Source of the DNA: Chamaecrista fasciculata
Taxonomy: Eukaryota > Streptophyta > Magnoliopsida > Fabales > Fabaceae
Direction: 5' to 3'
NCBI GenBank assembly: GCA_003254925.1
Contig: QANZ01048112.1
Span: 186,225 to 250,224 of the forward strand
DNA: 64,000 bases
Of the stretch, positions 37,843 through 49,902 are shown piece after piece. Numbering within the stretch: the first letter of the stretch is position 1; each line of letters starts with the position of its first letter. A model generated the notes under the pieces. The model was not told the DNA's origin. It was given only the letters and a program-made list of their open reading frames with translations, and searched no databases. Made by a program: the position numbers and the translations under genes.

Positions 37843-38270
37843 AATGAGTAATATTCAACCCAAAAACCCAGAAATCAATCAGGGAATAACAAGGGATAAT
37901 GCCGAATCACTCACCAAACAACGGCGAACACAGTTGCCGAAGCAAAGCGAGCAGCAGCGAACGACGGAGTGGGTGGAAAAATGAGGAGGCAAACGAAATC
38001 GGAGAACTCGAAAATGCAGAGAAAACAAGGAGGAAGAGGGGGTTTCAAAATGCAAAGTGATGAAGTGAGGGGGGAGAGAGGAGAAATGGCGGTTTTCGGA
38101 AAAACTTTGACGAAAATCGAAGCGTCGCATTAAATGCGCCCCCCTCGGTCCACGTTTTGTCATCATGACAAGGGTTAGGCCAATCGCGCGGTGACACGTG
38201 GCCACGATGCGCCTAACACACAGGCTTGAAGCGACAATGAAACGTCAGCAAAGAAGTTGAAAAGACAGGG
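37843..38270. other. Tat non-coding stretch upstream of the antisense ORF
   Basis: I see no convincing coding region. On the minus strand this would be the upstream region of the antisense ORF; several small ORFs here have no recognisable features. Confidence 0.5.
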
Positions 38271-38406
38271 ATATGTGGCGCTGATACCGAAAACGCACGC
38301 CCCATCGACCAAAGCATGGTATGTGGCGCTGATACCGGTAACGCCCCATCGACCAAAGCATGATATGTGGCGCTGATACCTGGAACGCCCCATCAATGAA
38401 AGCATG
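38271..38406 (+). repeat. Three tandem 44-48-bp repeats in the Tat element
   Basis: Copies start near 38271, 38319 and 38363. Each has ATGTGGCGCTGATACC, then AACGC(AC)CCATC and AAAGCATG. The later copies lack a few bases present in the first. Such subrepeats just before the 3' LTR are frequent in Tat/Ogre elements. Confidence 0.85.
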
Positions 38407-38534
38407 AGGAATACTCGTGGTCTATAAAGGGCGCCCAAGGCGTCAACGCCAACAACAGCAAAGAAACGCAATAGTCAGAATCGATAATGCCCTTTATGGG
38501 GACTTCCCTGATGGGGACAGAGCTTCACTGCTTT

Positions 38535-39153
38535 TGTTGGGACTAGTGATAATAGGCCCAATAATCAGGAGGCCCAAAAGGCTCAAACCAGTAGCGTGCA
38601 AGCCCAACAGAGGAGTCATCCAGGCGTGAACGCCTCATGCTCCTTCATCAGTTGAGGACGCCAATAATCACAAATAATGTGGGCGTCCACGTGGAAGCGG
38701 ATAAGGAAACATTGCCTGATCAATCAAGAATCAGTCAAAGATCAATCAGGATCCCCCTGATTGATTCTCTCATTAATAGCACCTTGCCCACTAAGGCATC
38801 TTTGCAAGAAAGGAAAGTACGTGGGAGCCAAGCATCACAATCAGATCAGCTGAAGATCACAATCAGATCAGCCAAATCAGCCGAGATCACAATCAGCCAT
38901 TCAAGCATTTAAGGTAAGATCTAATCAGATTATCCTCAACCAGTATAAAAGGGAAGCCCTTCACACTGGACAAAGGTACGCACTCTAACCAGTCTATTGA
39001 GATTATTGTGCTCAACCCCTTACTAACTTAAGCATCGGAGGTGAATCGCAGGGCCACCCCTGTGTATTCATTGACTTGCAGGCGACTTCCGACCCAGAGT
39101 TGCCTCATCGAACCAGGTAAAGCCCCCCGGCCAAAACCAGGTTCATCACAACA
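38535..39153 (+). mobile_element. Tat 3' LTR, about 619 bp
   Basis: The proposed ends are TGTTGGGACT (38535) and ATCACAACA (39153), giving matching TGTTG/CAACA inverted termini. A TATA box (TATAAAAGGG) lies at 38944. Short ATCACAATCAGATCAG repeats lie at 38836-38897. Unit sequence (CACCTATCTGAATAC) resumes at 39154. The left border is less certain because no clear polypurine tract precedes it. Confidence 0.7.
38944..38950 (+). promoter_or_regulatory. LTR TATA box
   Basis: TATAAAAGGG about 410 bp into the LTR, roughly 200 bp from its end, with an AGCCCTTCACAC leader after it. This is a normal LTR promoter layout. Confidence 0.65.
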
Positions 39154-40939
39154 CACCTATCTGAATACATAAACCTAATCTCAGCCTCTCTTATTTCTCT
39201 TACGTAGTACAGCCGCATCACTCATTGTCAACGATCTGCTCTCACGCCTCACTAAATTCCAAATTCTTATATGACATGATCTCTCTCTCTCCCTTACCTC
39301 TCAACCCTCGTTCTATCTTGAATCAATTCCCGCCAATGTCATTGCAAGTCCAATGAAGATTGACGGTTAAAGTCGACGGTGGTGAGAGGCAAAATAAGGC
39401 AAATCACCTTCTTTTTCTCATGTCCTGCATATCAATCACCTTCTTTTTCTCATGTCCTGCATATGAATATTAACTTATCTTCATTATTTTTTTCTCTTTG
39501 GAAAATAAAATTTTAATTAACCCATTGATTTACCAAATAATTTGAGAAAATTGTATCTCAAACTTTACTTGGTAAATCATGAGCCAACCAAAATTATTCT
39601 CCATGTTATCTGACAGTACACTCCTCATATAAACAAAACCAAAAAATTAAATTAATTTGATTCAAAATCTCAAAGGAAACAAAAGAATTTGGATCCCATC
39701 AGGAAAAGACCAAAACTTCCGTGAAAAAGTAATTATTTTGACCTCTTCACACTTTGTGGTATGTGTGTTTATCTGAGTGAGATCTATATCTAAGTGGGGT
39801 GATTGAAGAAGAATCTATTTTGCTTTTATTTGATTGGGAAACATTGATATATATATATATATCACTTATCAACAACGACACTTAATGGATAACGACAACT
39901 AATGCACCACGATAGTTATTGAACAACGATAATTAATTGGACCACGACAATCCGCAAACAACGATAGTAAATTTATTACAATTTGAGAATCTTAGGATTC
40001 AACATCAAATTCTTATGATTTAAGAAACCTTTTCACATCCTTTATATATATGTTAAATACTATATCATTAAAAGTCATTTAACAATATATCGAAATGAAG
40101 GAATCTCGGATTCTCGTATTTTTGACATCAACGAGTTTGCTATCAAAGTTAATAATGCTCAGATGAAGGTGGAAGATATTTACAAAACTTTATTTTTTCG
40201 GTAAATTCCTACATTGATTAATCACAAGAAAAGATGTAACCAAATTAGTAATAAAATAAAAGCCACCCAAAGAAAAAAAAACTACGGGCATTTGAGCCCC
40301 TTTAAAAACCAATGTTAAATTAAAAAGGACAAAAATGATATCATTTAAGACATCTATGCAACTACGGGCAGTTGAGCCCCTTTAAAGGAGCCCCTGAATG
40401 ACCTAGACCATTTGGCCTGTAGGCAAAACGGTTATTGTGCGGGTTGTCCCGCATTTTTTTAAAAAACAGAATTGGACTGATATGTTCATTGTTGTTGCCT
40501 GTTGGATCTCACTCTATTCTTTATGTTTATTTTTTCTTTTGGGTTGGTGGCCCAATCTTAAATCATAGGTACAAACCAAAAAAAACAGAATATTTCCCTT
40601 GCATTTTGTCTTTTTTATTTTGGTAGATCTTCGAATTTTCACTAAGGCACTAACGCATAGTCATTCCAAGATTCCTCTTCCCTAACATCAAACCTCAATC
40701 TTCAGCCCAATACAACTTTTCAAAACAAAATATATCCAAAATATATTTTACATATTGGAGCCTTTGGCCCAACAGAAAAGACTTCTTTTTTTTTGTAAAG
40801 AAAAAAGCCCAGGGTCTAGATTGTTTGCACTGCGGGCTTTACTGGGCAATTATGGGCCCTGTTAATAATTTGGTTGGCTTGCCCCAGCCAAGGAGAAGTC
40901 AAGTGCGTCACAAGTTTTGGCGGGCCATGCCCGTTACGA
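39154..40939 (+). repeat. Array unit, A, with local rearrangements
   Basis: The unit is 1,786 bp. A small tandem duplication (CACCTTCTTTTTCTCATGTCCTGCATAT) lies near 39405-39463. Near 40285 the sequence jumps from AAACTACG to GGGCATTTGAGCCCCTTT and then back to AAAAACCAATG, losing the minus-strand ORF block. Confidence 0.85.
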
Positions 40940-42205
40940 CAGACCTATCTGAATACATAATCCTAATCTCAGCCTTTCTTATTTCTCTTATGTAGTACAA
41001 CCGCATCACTCATTGTCAACCATCTGCTCTCACGCCTCACTAAATTCCAAATTCTCAAATGAAGGTGGAAGATATTTACAAAACTTTATTTTTTCGGTAA
41101 ATTCCTACTTTGATTAATCACAAGAAAAGATGTAACCAAATTGGTAATAAAATGAAAGCCACCCAAAGAAAACAAACTACGTACAGCCAAAAAACAACAG
41201 AATAATATAACCCAAGAAAGAAAATGCAAGTTATACAAGAAACAATCAATATTATCAAACCTAGCATATTCAATTCAAGTCTCAAAATTAGCACACCCAA
41301 ATAACAAGCAATAATTGAGGTGAAAGGGGATTGGCGGGGACACCGAGAACCAATCGAAGATCTCATTGCCTCTAGCCACCATCACTACCTAGTTTGAATA
41401 ATACTTTTTTTTAATTACCTCTAGTCAATTTTTAAATTTTGATTTAACGTCTTTTATATATCAATAACAATACAAAAAAATGTTTTTCAATGTTGATATT
41501 GTTTGAAGATTCTTATAAGTTGTTATTGATGCATATAGATATGGTTTTATCTTAAAAACCAATGTTAATTTAAAAAGGCCAAAAATGATATCATTTAAGA
41601 CATCTATGCAACTACGGGCAGTTGAGCCCCTTTAAAGGAGCCACTAGATGGCGTAGACCATTTGACCTGTAGGCGAAACGGTTATTGTGCGGGTTGTCCC
41701 GCATTTTTTTAAAAAACAGAAATGGACTGATATGTTCATCGTTGTTGCCTGTTGGATCTCACTCTATTCTTTATGTTTATTTTTTCTTTTGGGTTGGTGG
41801 CCCAATCTTAAATCATAGGTACAAGCCAAAAAAAAAAAACAAAAAAATTTCCCTTGCATATTGTCTTTTTTATTTCGGTAGATCTTCGAATTTTCACTAA
41901 GGCACTAACGCATAGTCATTCTAAGATTCTTCTGCCCTAACATCAAACCTCAATCTTCAGCCCAAAACTACTTGTCAAAACAAAATATATCCAAAATATA
42001 CTTTACATATTGGAGCCTTTGGACCAACAGAAAACACCTTTTTTTTTGTAAAAAAAAAAGCCCAGGGTCTAGATTGTTTGGACTGCGGGCTTTACTGGGC
42101 AATGACGGGGAATGTATTTTTCCCCTATTAATAAATTGGTTGGCTTGCCCCAGCCAGGGAGAGGTCAAGTCCGTCACAAGTTTTGGCGGGCCATGCCCGT
42201 TACGA
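40940..42205 (+). repeat. Array unit with a deletion of about 0.9 kb
   Basis: The unit is 1,266 bp. It jumps near 41057 from AAATTCTCA directly to AATGAAGGTGG, with CTCA as microhomology. The hairpin, (TA)n and 17-bp repeats are missing. The B-type marker is present near 41855. Confidence 0.86.
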
Positions 42206-43713
42206 CACACCTATCTGAATACATAAACCTAATCTCAGCCTCTCTTATTTCTCTTACGTAGTACAGCCGGATCACTCATTGTCAACCATCTGCTCTCATG
42301 CCTCACTAAATTCCAAATTCTCATATGACATGATCTCTCTCTCCCTTACCTCTCAACCCTCCTTCTATCTTGAATCAATTCCCGCCAATGTCATTGCAAG
42401 TCCGATGAAGATTGACGGTTAAAGTCGACGGTGGTGAGAGGCAAAATAAGGCAAATCACCTTCTTTTTCTCATGTCCTGCATATCAATCTAAAAGTCATT
42501 GGGTTACAACTCAAATCTACAATATATGAATATTAACTTACCTTCTTTATTTTTTTCTCTTTGGAAAATAAAATTTTAATTAAACCATTGATTTACCAAA
42601 TAATTTGAGAAAATTGTATCTCAAATTTTACTTGGTAAATCATGAGCCAACCAAAATTATTCTCCATGTTATCTGACAGTACAGTCCTCATATAAACAAA
42701 ACCAAAAAATGAAATTAATTTGATTGAAAATCTCAAAGGAAACAAAACAATTTGGATCCCATCAAGAAAAGGCCAAAACTTCCGTGAAAAAGTAAATATT
42801 TTGACCTCTTCACACTTTGTGGTATGTGTGTTTATCTGAGTGAGATCTATATCTAAGTGGGGTGATTGAAGAAGAATCTATTTTGCTTTTATTTGATTGA
42901 GAAACATTGATATATATATATATATATATATATCACTTATCAACAACGACACTTAATGGATAACGATAACTAATGGACCACGATAGTTATTGACCAACAA
43001 TAATTAATTGGACCACGACAATCCGCAAACAACGATAGTAAATTTATTACAATTTGAGAATCTTAGGATTCAACATCAAATTCTTATGATTTAAGAAACA
43101 TTTTCGCATCCTTTATATATATGTTAAGTACTATATCATTAAATGTCATTTAACAATATATCAAAATGAAGGAATCTAGGATTCTCGTATTTTTGACATC
43201 AACGAGTTTGCTATCAAAGTAAATAATGCTCAAATGAAGGTGGAAGATATTTACAAAACTTTATTTTTTCGGTAAATTCCTACTTTGATTAATCACAAGA
43301 AAAGATGTAACCAAATTGGTAATAAAATGAATGCCACCCAAAGAAAAAAAACTACGTACAGCCAAAGTACAACAAAATAATATAACCAAAGAAAGAAAAT
43401 GCATGTCATACAAGAAACAATCAATATTATCAAACTTAGCATATTCAATTCAAGTCTCAAAAGTAGCACACCCAAATAACAAGCAATAATTGAGGTGAAA
43501 GGGGATGGCCGGGGACACCGAGAACCAATCGAAGATCTCATTGCCTCTAGCCACCATCCCTACCTAGTTTGAATAATACTTTTTTTTAATTACCTCTATT
43601 CAATTTTTAAATTTTTATTTAATGTCTTTTATATATCAATAATAATACAAAAAAATGTTTTTCAATGTTGATATTGTTTGAAGATTCTTATAAGTTGTTA
43701 TTGATGCATATAG
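42206..43713 (+). repeat. Array unit, cut by an N gap
   Basis: Normal order from CACACCTATC to GATGCATATAG, then Ns. It has a long (TA)n near 42910-42933. Confidence 0.86.
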
Positions 43714-44274
43714 NNNNNNNNNNNNNNNNNNNNNNNNNNNNNNNNNNNNNNNNNNNNNNNNNNNNNNNNNNNNNNNNNNNNNNNNNNNNNNNNNNNNNNN
43801 NNNNNNNNNNNNNNNNNNNNNNNNNNNNNNNNNNNNNNNNNNNNNNNNNNNNNNNNNNNNNNNNNNNNNNNNNNNNNNNNNNNNNNNNNNNNNNNNNNNN
43901 NNNNNNNNNNNNNNNNNNNNNNNNNNNNNNNNNNNNNNNNNNNNNNNNNNNNNNNNNNNNNNNNNNNNNNNNNNNNNNNNNNNNNNNNNNNNNNNNNNNN
44001 NNNNNNNNNNNNNNNNNNNNNNNNNNNNNNNNNNNNNNNNNNNNNNNNNNNNNNNNNNNNNNNNNNNNNNNNNNNNNNNNNNNNNNNNNNNNNNNNNNNN
44101 NNNNNNNNNNNNNNNNNNNNNNNNNNNNNNNNNNNNNNNNNNNNNNNNNNNNNNNNNNNNNNNNNNNNNNNNNNNNNNNNNNNNNNNNNNNNNNNNNNNN
44201 NNNNNNNNNNNNNNNNNNNNNNNNNNNNNNNNNNNNNNNNNNNNNNNNNNNNNNNNNNNNNNNNNNNNNNNNNN
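43714..44274. other. Assembly gap, 561 Ns
   Basis: The flanks are GATGCATATAG on the left and TTTATTACAATTTG on the right. In an intact unit (compare 47077 to 48573) these points are about 1.5 kb apart, so the gap length does not fit one period. Confidence 0.9.
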
Positions 44275-45605
44275 TTTATTACAATTTGAGAATCTTAGGA
44301 TTCAACATCAAATTCTTATGATTTAAGAAACATTTTCACATCCTTTATATATATGTTAAATACTATATCATTAAAAGTCATTTAACAATATATCGAAATG
44401 AAGGAATCTAGGATTCTCGTATTTTTGACATCAACGAGTTTGCTATCAAAGTTAATAATGCTCAAATGAAGGTGGAAGATATTTACAAAACTTTATTTTT
44501 TCGGTAAATTCCTACTTTGATTAATCACAAGAAAAGATTTAACCAAATTGGTAATAAAATGAAAGCCACCCAAAGAAAAAAAAACTACGTACAGCCAAAG
44601 TAGAACAGAATAATATAACCAAAGAAAGAAAATGCAAGTCGTACAAGAAACAATCAATACTATCAAACTTAGCATATTCAATTCAAGTCTCAAAATTAGC
44701 ACACCCAAATAACAAGCAATAATTGAGGTGAAAGGGGATGGCCGGGGACACCGAGAACCAATCGAAGATCTCATTGCCTCTAGCCACCATCACTACCTAG
44801 TTTGAATAATACTTTTTTTTAATTACCTCTATTCAATTTTTAAATTTTGATTTAATGTCTTTTATATATCAATAATAATACAAAAAAATGTTTTTCAATG
44901 TTGATATTGTTTGAAGGTTCTTATAAGTTGTTATTGATGCATATAGATATGGTTTTATCTTAAAATCCCATGTTAATTTAAAAAGGCCAAAAATGATATC
45001 ATTTAAGACATCTATGTAACTACGGGAAGTTGAGCCCCTTTAAAGGAGCCCCTGAATGACCTAGACCATTTGGCCTGTAGGCAAAACGGTTATTGTGCGG
45101 GTTGTCCTGCATTTTTTTAAAAAACAGAATTGGACTGATATGTTCATTGTTGTTGCCTGTTGGATGTCACTCTATTCTTTATGTTTATTTTTTCTTTTGG
45201 GTTGGTGGCCCAATCTTAAATCATAGGTACAAACCAAAAAAAAAGAATATTTCCCTTGCATTTTGTCTTTTTTATTTTACTAGATCTTCCAATTTTCACT
45301 AAGGCACTAACACATAGTCATTCTAAGATTCCTCTTCCCTAACATCAAACCTCAATCTTCAGCCCAATACAACTTTTCAAAACAAAATATATCCAAAATA
45401 TATTTTACATATTGGAGCCTTTGGCCCAACAGCAAACACTTTTGTTTTTGTAAAAAAAAAAGCCCAAGGTCTAGATTGTTTGGACTGCGGGCTTTACTGG
45501 GCAATTATGGGAATGTATTTTTCCCTGTTAATAAATTGGTTGGCTTGCCCCAGCCAGGGAGAGGTCAAGTCCGTCACAAGTTTTGGCGGGCCATGCCCGT
45601 TACGA
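44275..45605 (+). repeat. Array unit, A, right part after the gap
   Basis: It starts within the region after the 17-bp repeats and runs to the end of the unit. The minus-strand ORF is at 44493-44774. Confidence 0.85.
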
Positions 45606-47739
45606 CACACCTATCTGAATACATAAACCTAATCTCAGCCTCTCCTATTTCTCTTACGTAATACAACCGCATCACTCATTGTCAACCATCTGCTCTCACG
45701 CCTCACTAAATTCCGAATTCTCATATGACATGATCTCTCTCTCTCCCTTACCTCTCAACCCTCCTTCTATCTTGAATGAATTCCCGCCAATGTCATTGCA
45801 AGTCCGATGAAGATTGACAGTTCAAGTCGACGGTGGTGAGAGGCAAAATAAGGCAAATCACCTTCTTTTTCTCATGTCGTGCATATCAATCTAAAAGTTA
45901 TTGGGTCACAACTCAAATCTACAATATATGAATATTAACATAAAATTTTAATTAACCCATTGATTTACCAAAGAATTTGAGAAAATTGTATTCAAACTTT
46001 ACTTGGTAAGTCATGAGGCAACCAAAATTATTCTCCATGTTATCTGACAGTACACTCCTCATGTAACCAAAACCAAAAAATGAAATTAATTTGATTCAAA
46101 ATCTCAAAGGAAACAAAAGAATTTGGATCCCATCAAGAAAAGACCAAAACGTCTGTGAAAAAGTAAATATTTTGACCTCTTCACACTTTGTGGTATGTGT
46201 GTTTATATGAGTGAGATCTATATCTAAGTGGGGTGATTGAAGAAGAATCTATCTTGCTTTTATTTGATTGAGAAACATTGATATATATATATATATCACT
46301 TATCTACAACGACACTTAATGGATAACGACAACAATGGACCACGATAGTTATTGAACAATGATAATTAATTGGACCACGACAATCCGCAAACAACGATAG
46401 TAAATTTTATTACAATTTGAGAATCTTAGGATTCAACATCAAATTCTTATGATTTAGGAAACATTTTCACATCCTTTATATATATGTTAAATACTATATC
46501 GTTAAAAGTCATTTAACAATATATCGAAATGAAGGAATCTAGGATTCTCGTATTTTTGACATCAACGAGTTTGCTATCAAAGTTAATAATGCTCAAATGA
46601 AGGTGGAAGATATTTACAAAACTTTATTTTTTCGGTAAATTCCTACTTTGATTAATCACAAGAAAAGATGTAACCAAATTGGTAAAAAATGAAAGCCACC
46701 CAAAGAAAAAAACACTACGTACAGTCAAAGTACAACAGAATAATATAACCAAAGAAAGAAAATGCAAGTCATACAAGAAACAATCAAAATTATCAAACTT
46801 AGCATATTCAATTCAAGTCTCAAAATTAGCACACCCAAATAACAAGCAATAATTGAGGTGAAAGGGGATGGCCGGGGACACCGAGAACCAATCGAAGATC
46901 TCATTGCCTCTAGCCACCATCACTACCTAGTTTGAATAATACTTTTTTTTAATTACCTCTATTCAATTTTTACATTTTGATTTAATGTCTTTTATATATC
47001 AATAATAATACAAAAAAATGTTTTTCAATGTTGATATTGTTTGAAGATTCTTATAAGTTGTTATTGATGCATATAGATATGGTTTTATCTTAAAAACCAA
47101 TGTTAATTTAAAAAGGCCAAAAATGATATCATTTAAGACATCTATTCAACTACGGGCAGTTGAGCCCCTTTAAAGGAGCCCCTGAATGACCTAGACCATT
47201 TGGCTTGTTGGCAAAACGGTTATTGTGCGGGTTGTCCCGCATTTTTTTAAAAAACAGAATTGGACTGATATGTTCATCGTTGTTGCCTGTTGGATCTCAC
47301 TCTATTCTTTATTTTTATTTTTTCTTTTGGGTTGGCGGCCCAATCTTAAATCATAGGTACAAACCAAAAAAAAAAAAGAATATTTCCCTTGCATTTTGTC
47401 TTTTTTATTTTTGTAGATCTTCCAATTTTCACTAAGGCACTAACGCATAGTCATTCCAAGATTCCTCTTCCCTAACATAAAACCTCAATCCTCAGCCCAA
47501 TACAACTTTTCAAAACAAAATATATCCAAAATATATTTTACATATGGGAGCCTTTTGGCCCAACAGAAATGACTTTTTTTTGTAAAAAAAAAAGCCCGGG
47601 GTCTAGATTGTTTGGACTGCGGGCTTTACTGGGCAATTATGGGGAATGTATTTTTCCCCTGTTAATAAATTGGTTGGCTTGCCCCAGCCAGGGAGAGGTC
47701 AAGTCCGTCACAATTTTTGGCGGGCCATGCCCGTTACGA
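45606..47739 (+). repeat. Array unit, A
   Basis: The unit is 2,134 bp. A loss of about 30 bp near 45940 removes TTACCTTCTTTATTTTTTTC just after GAATATTAAC. Confidence 0.86.
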
Positions 47740-49902
47740 CACACCTATCTGAATACATAAACCAAATCTCAGCCTCTCTTATTTCTCTTAAGTAGTACAG
47801 CCGCATCACTCATTGTCAACCATCTGCTCTCACGCCTCACTAAATTCCAAATTCTCATATGACATGATCTCTCTGTGCCTTACCTCTCAACCCTCGTTCT
47901 ATCTTGAATCAATTCCCGCAAATGTCATTGCAAGTCCGATGAAGATTGACGGTTAAAGTCGACGGTGGTGAGAGGCAAAATATGGCAAATCACCTTCTTT
48001 TTCTCATGTCCTGCATATCAATCTAAAAGTCATTGGGTCACAACTCAAATCTACAATATATGAATATTAACATTCCTTCTTATTTTTTTCTCTTTGGAAA
48101 ATAAAATTTTAATTAACCCATTGATTTACCAAATAATTTGAGAAAATTGTATCTCAAACGTTACTTGGTAAATCATGAGCCAACCAAAATTATTCTCCAT
48201 GTTATATGACAGTACACTCCTCATACAAACAAAACCAATAAATGAAATTAATTTGATTCATAATCTCAAAGCTTAAGGAAACAAAAGAATTTTGATCCCA
48301 TCAAGAAAAGACCAAAACTTCCGTGAAAAAGTAATTATTTTGACCTCTTCACACTTTGTGGTATGTGTGTTTATCTGAGTGAGATCTATATCTAAGTGGA
48401 GTGATTGAAGAAGAATCTATTTTGCTTTTATTTGATTGAGAAACATTGATATATATATATATATCACTTATCAACAACGACACTTAATGGATAACGACAA
48501 CTAATGGACTACGATAGTTATTGAACAACGATAATTAATTGGACCCCGACAATCGGCAAACACGATAGTAAATTTATTACAATTTGAGAATCTTAGGATT
48601 CAACATCAGATTCTTATGATTTAATAAACATTTTCACATGCTTAATATATATGTTAAATACTATATCATTAAAAGTCGTTTAACAATATATCGAAATGAA
48701 GGAATTTAGGATTCTCGTATTTTTGACATCAACGAGTTTGCTATCAAAGTTAATAATGCTCAAATGAAGGTGGAAGATATTTACAAAACTTTATTTTTTC
48801 GGTAAATTCCTACTTTGATTAATCAAAAGAAAAGATGTAACCAAATTGGTAATAAAATGAAAGCCACCCAAAGAAAAAAAACTACGTACAACCAAAGTAC
48901 AACATAATAATATAACCAAAAAAGAAAATGCATGTCATAAAAGAAACAATCAATATTATCAAACTTAGCATATTCAATTCAAGTCTCAAAATTAGCACAC
49001 CCAAATAACAAGCAATAATTGAGGTGAAAGGGGATGGCCGGGGACACCGAGAACCAATCGAAGATCTCATTGCCTCTAGCCACCATCACTACCTAGTTTG
49101 AATAATACTTTTTTTTAATTACCTCTATTCAATTTTTAAATTTTGATTTAATGTATTTTATATATTAATAATAATACAAAAAAATGTTTTTCAATGTTGA
49201 TATTGTTTGAAGATTCTTATAAGTTGTTATTGATGCATATAGATATGGTTTTATCTTAAAAACCAATGTTAATTTAAAAAGGCCAAAAATGATATCATTT
49301 AAGACATCTATGCAAGTACGGGCAGTTGAGGCCCTTTAAAGGAGCCCTTGAATGACCTAGACCATTTGGCCTGTAGGCAAAACGGTTATTGTGCGGGTTG
49401 TCCCGCATTTTTTTAAAAAAACAGAATTGGACTGATATGTTCATCGTTGTTGCCTGTTGGATCTCACTCTATTCTTTATTTTTATTTTTTCTTTTGGGTT
49501 GGTGGCCCAATCTTAAATCATAGGTACAAACCAATAAAAAAGAATATTTCCCTTGCATTTTGTCTTTTTTATTTTGGTAGATCTTCCAATTTTCACTAAG
49601 GCACTAACGCATAGTCATTCCAAGATTCCTCTTCCCTAACATCAAACCTCAATCTTCAGACCAATACAACTTTTCAAAACAAAATATATCCAAAATATAT
49701 TTTACATATTGGAGCCTTTGGACCAACAAAAAATACTTTTTTTTGTAATAAAATAACCCCAGGGTCTAGATTGTTTGGACTGCGGGCTTTACTGGGCAAT
49801 TATGGGGAATGTATTTTTCACCTAATAATAAATTGGTTGGCTTGCCCCAGCCAGGGAGAGGTCAAGTCCGTCACAAGTTTTGGCGGGCCATGCCCGTTAC
49901 GA
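47740..49902 (+). repeat. Array unit, A, with a segment like the left edge
   Basis: The unit is 2,163 bp. Positions about 48508-48720 share private variants with 5468-5690 at the opposite end of the array: GGACTACGATAG, GGACCCCGACAATCGGC, AACACGATAG, ACATGCTTAATATATATG, AAAGTCGTTTAAC and GGAATTTAGG. This suggests exchange between distant units. Confidence 0.86.

Larger units (their letters stand above)
30844..39153 (+). mobile_element. Ty3/gypsy Tat-lineage retrotransposon, 5'-truncated
   Basis: In plus-strand order it holds protease, reverse transcriptase, Ty3-type RNase H, a second archaeal-type RNase H, integrase with a GPY/F-like end, an antisense ORF region, and a 3' LTR. The double RNase H and the antisense ORF between pol and the 3' LTR are hallmarks of the plant Tat lineage. 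The gag region, primer site and 5' LTR are absent. The polyprotein region is broken in about four places, so it is a fossil. With only one LTR, age cannot be estimated by LTR comparison; domain motifs remain well recognisable, which suggests moderate age. Its GC content is clearly higher than that of the surrounding array. Confidence 0.92.
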
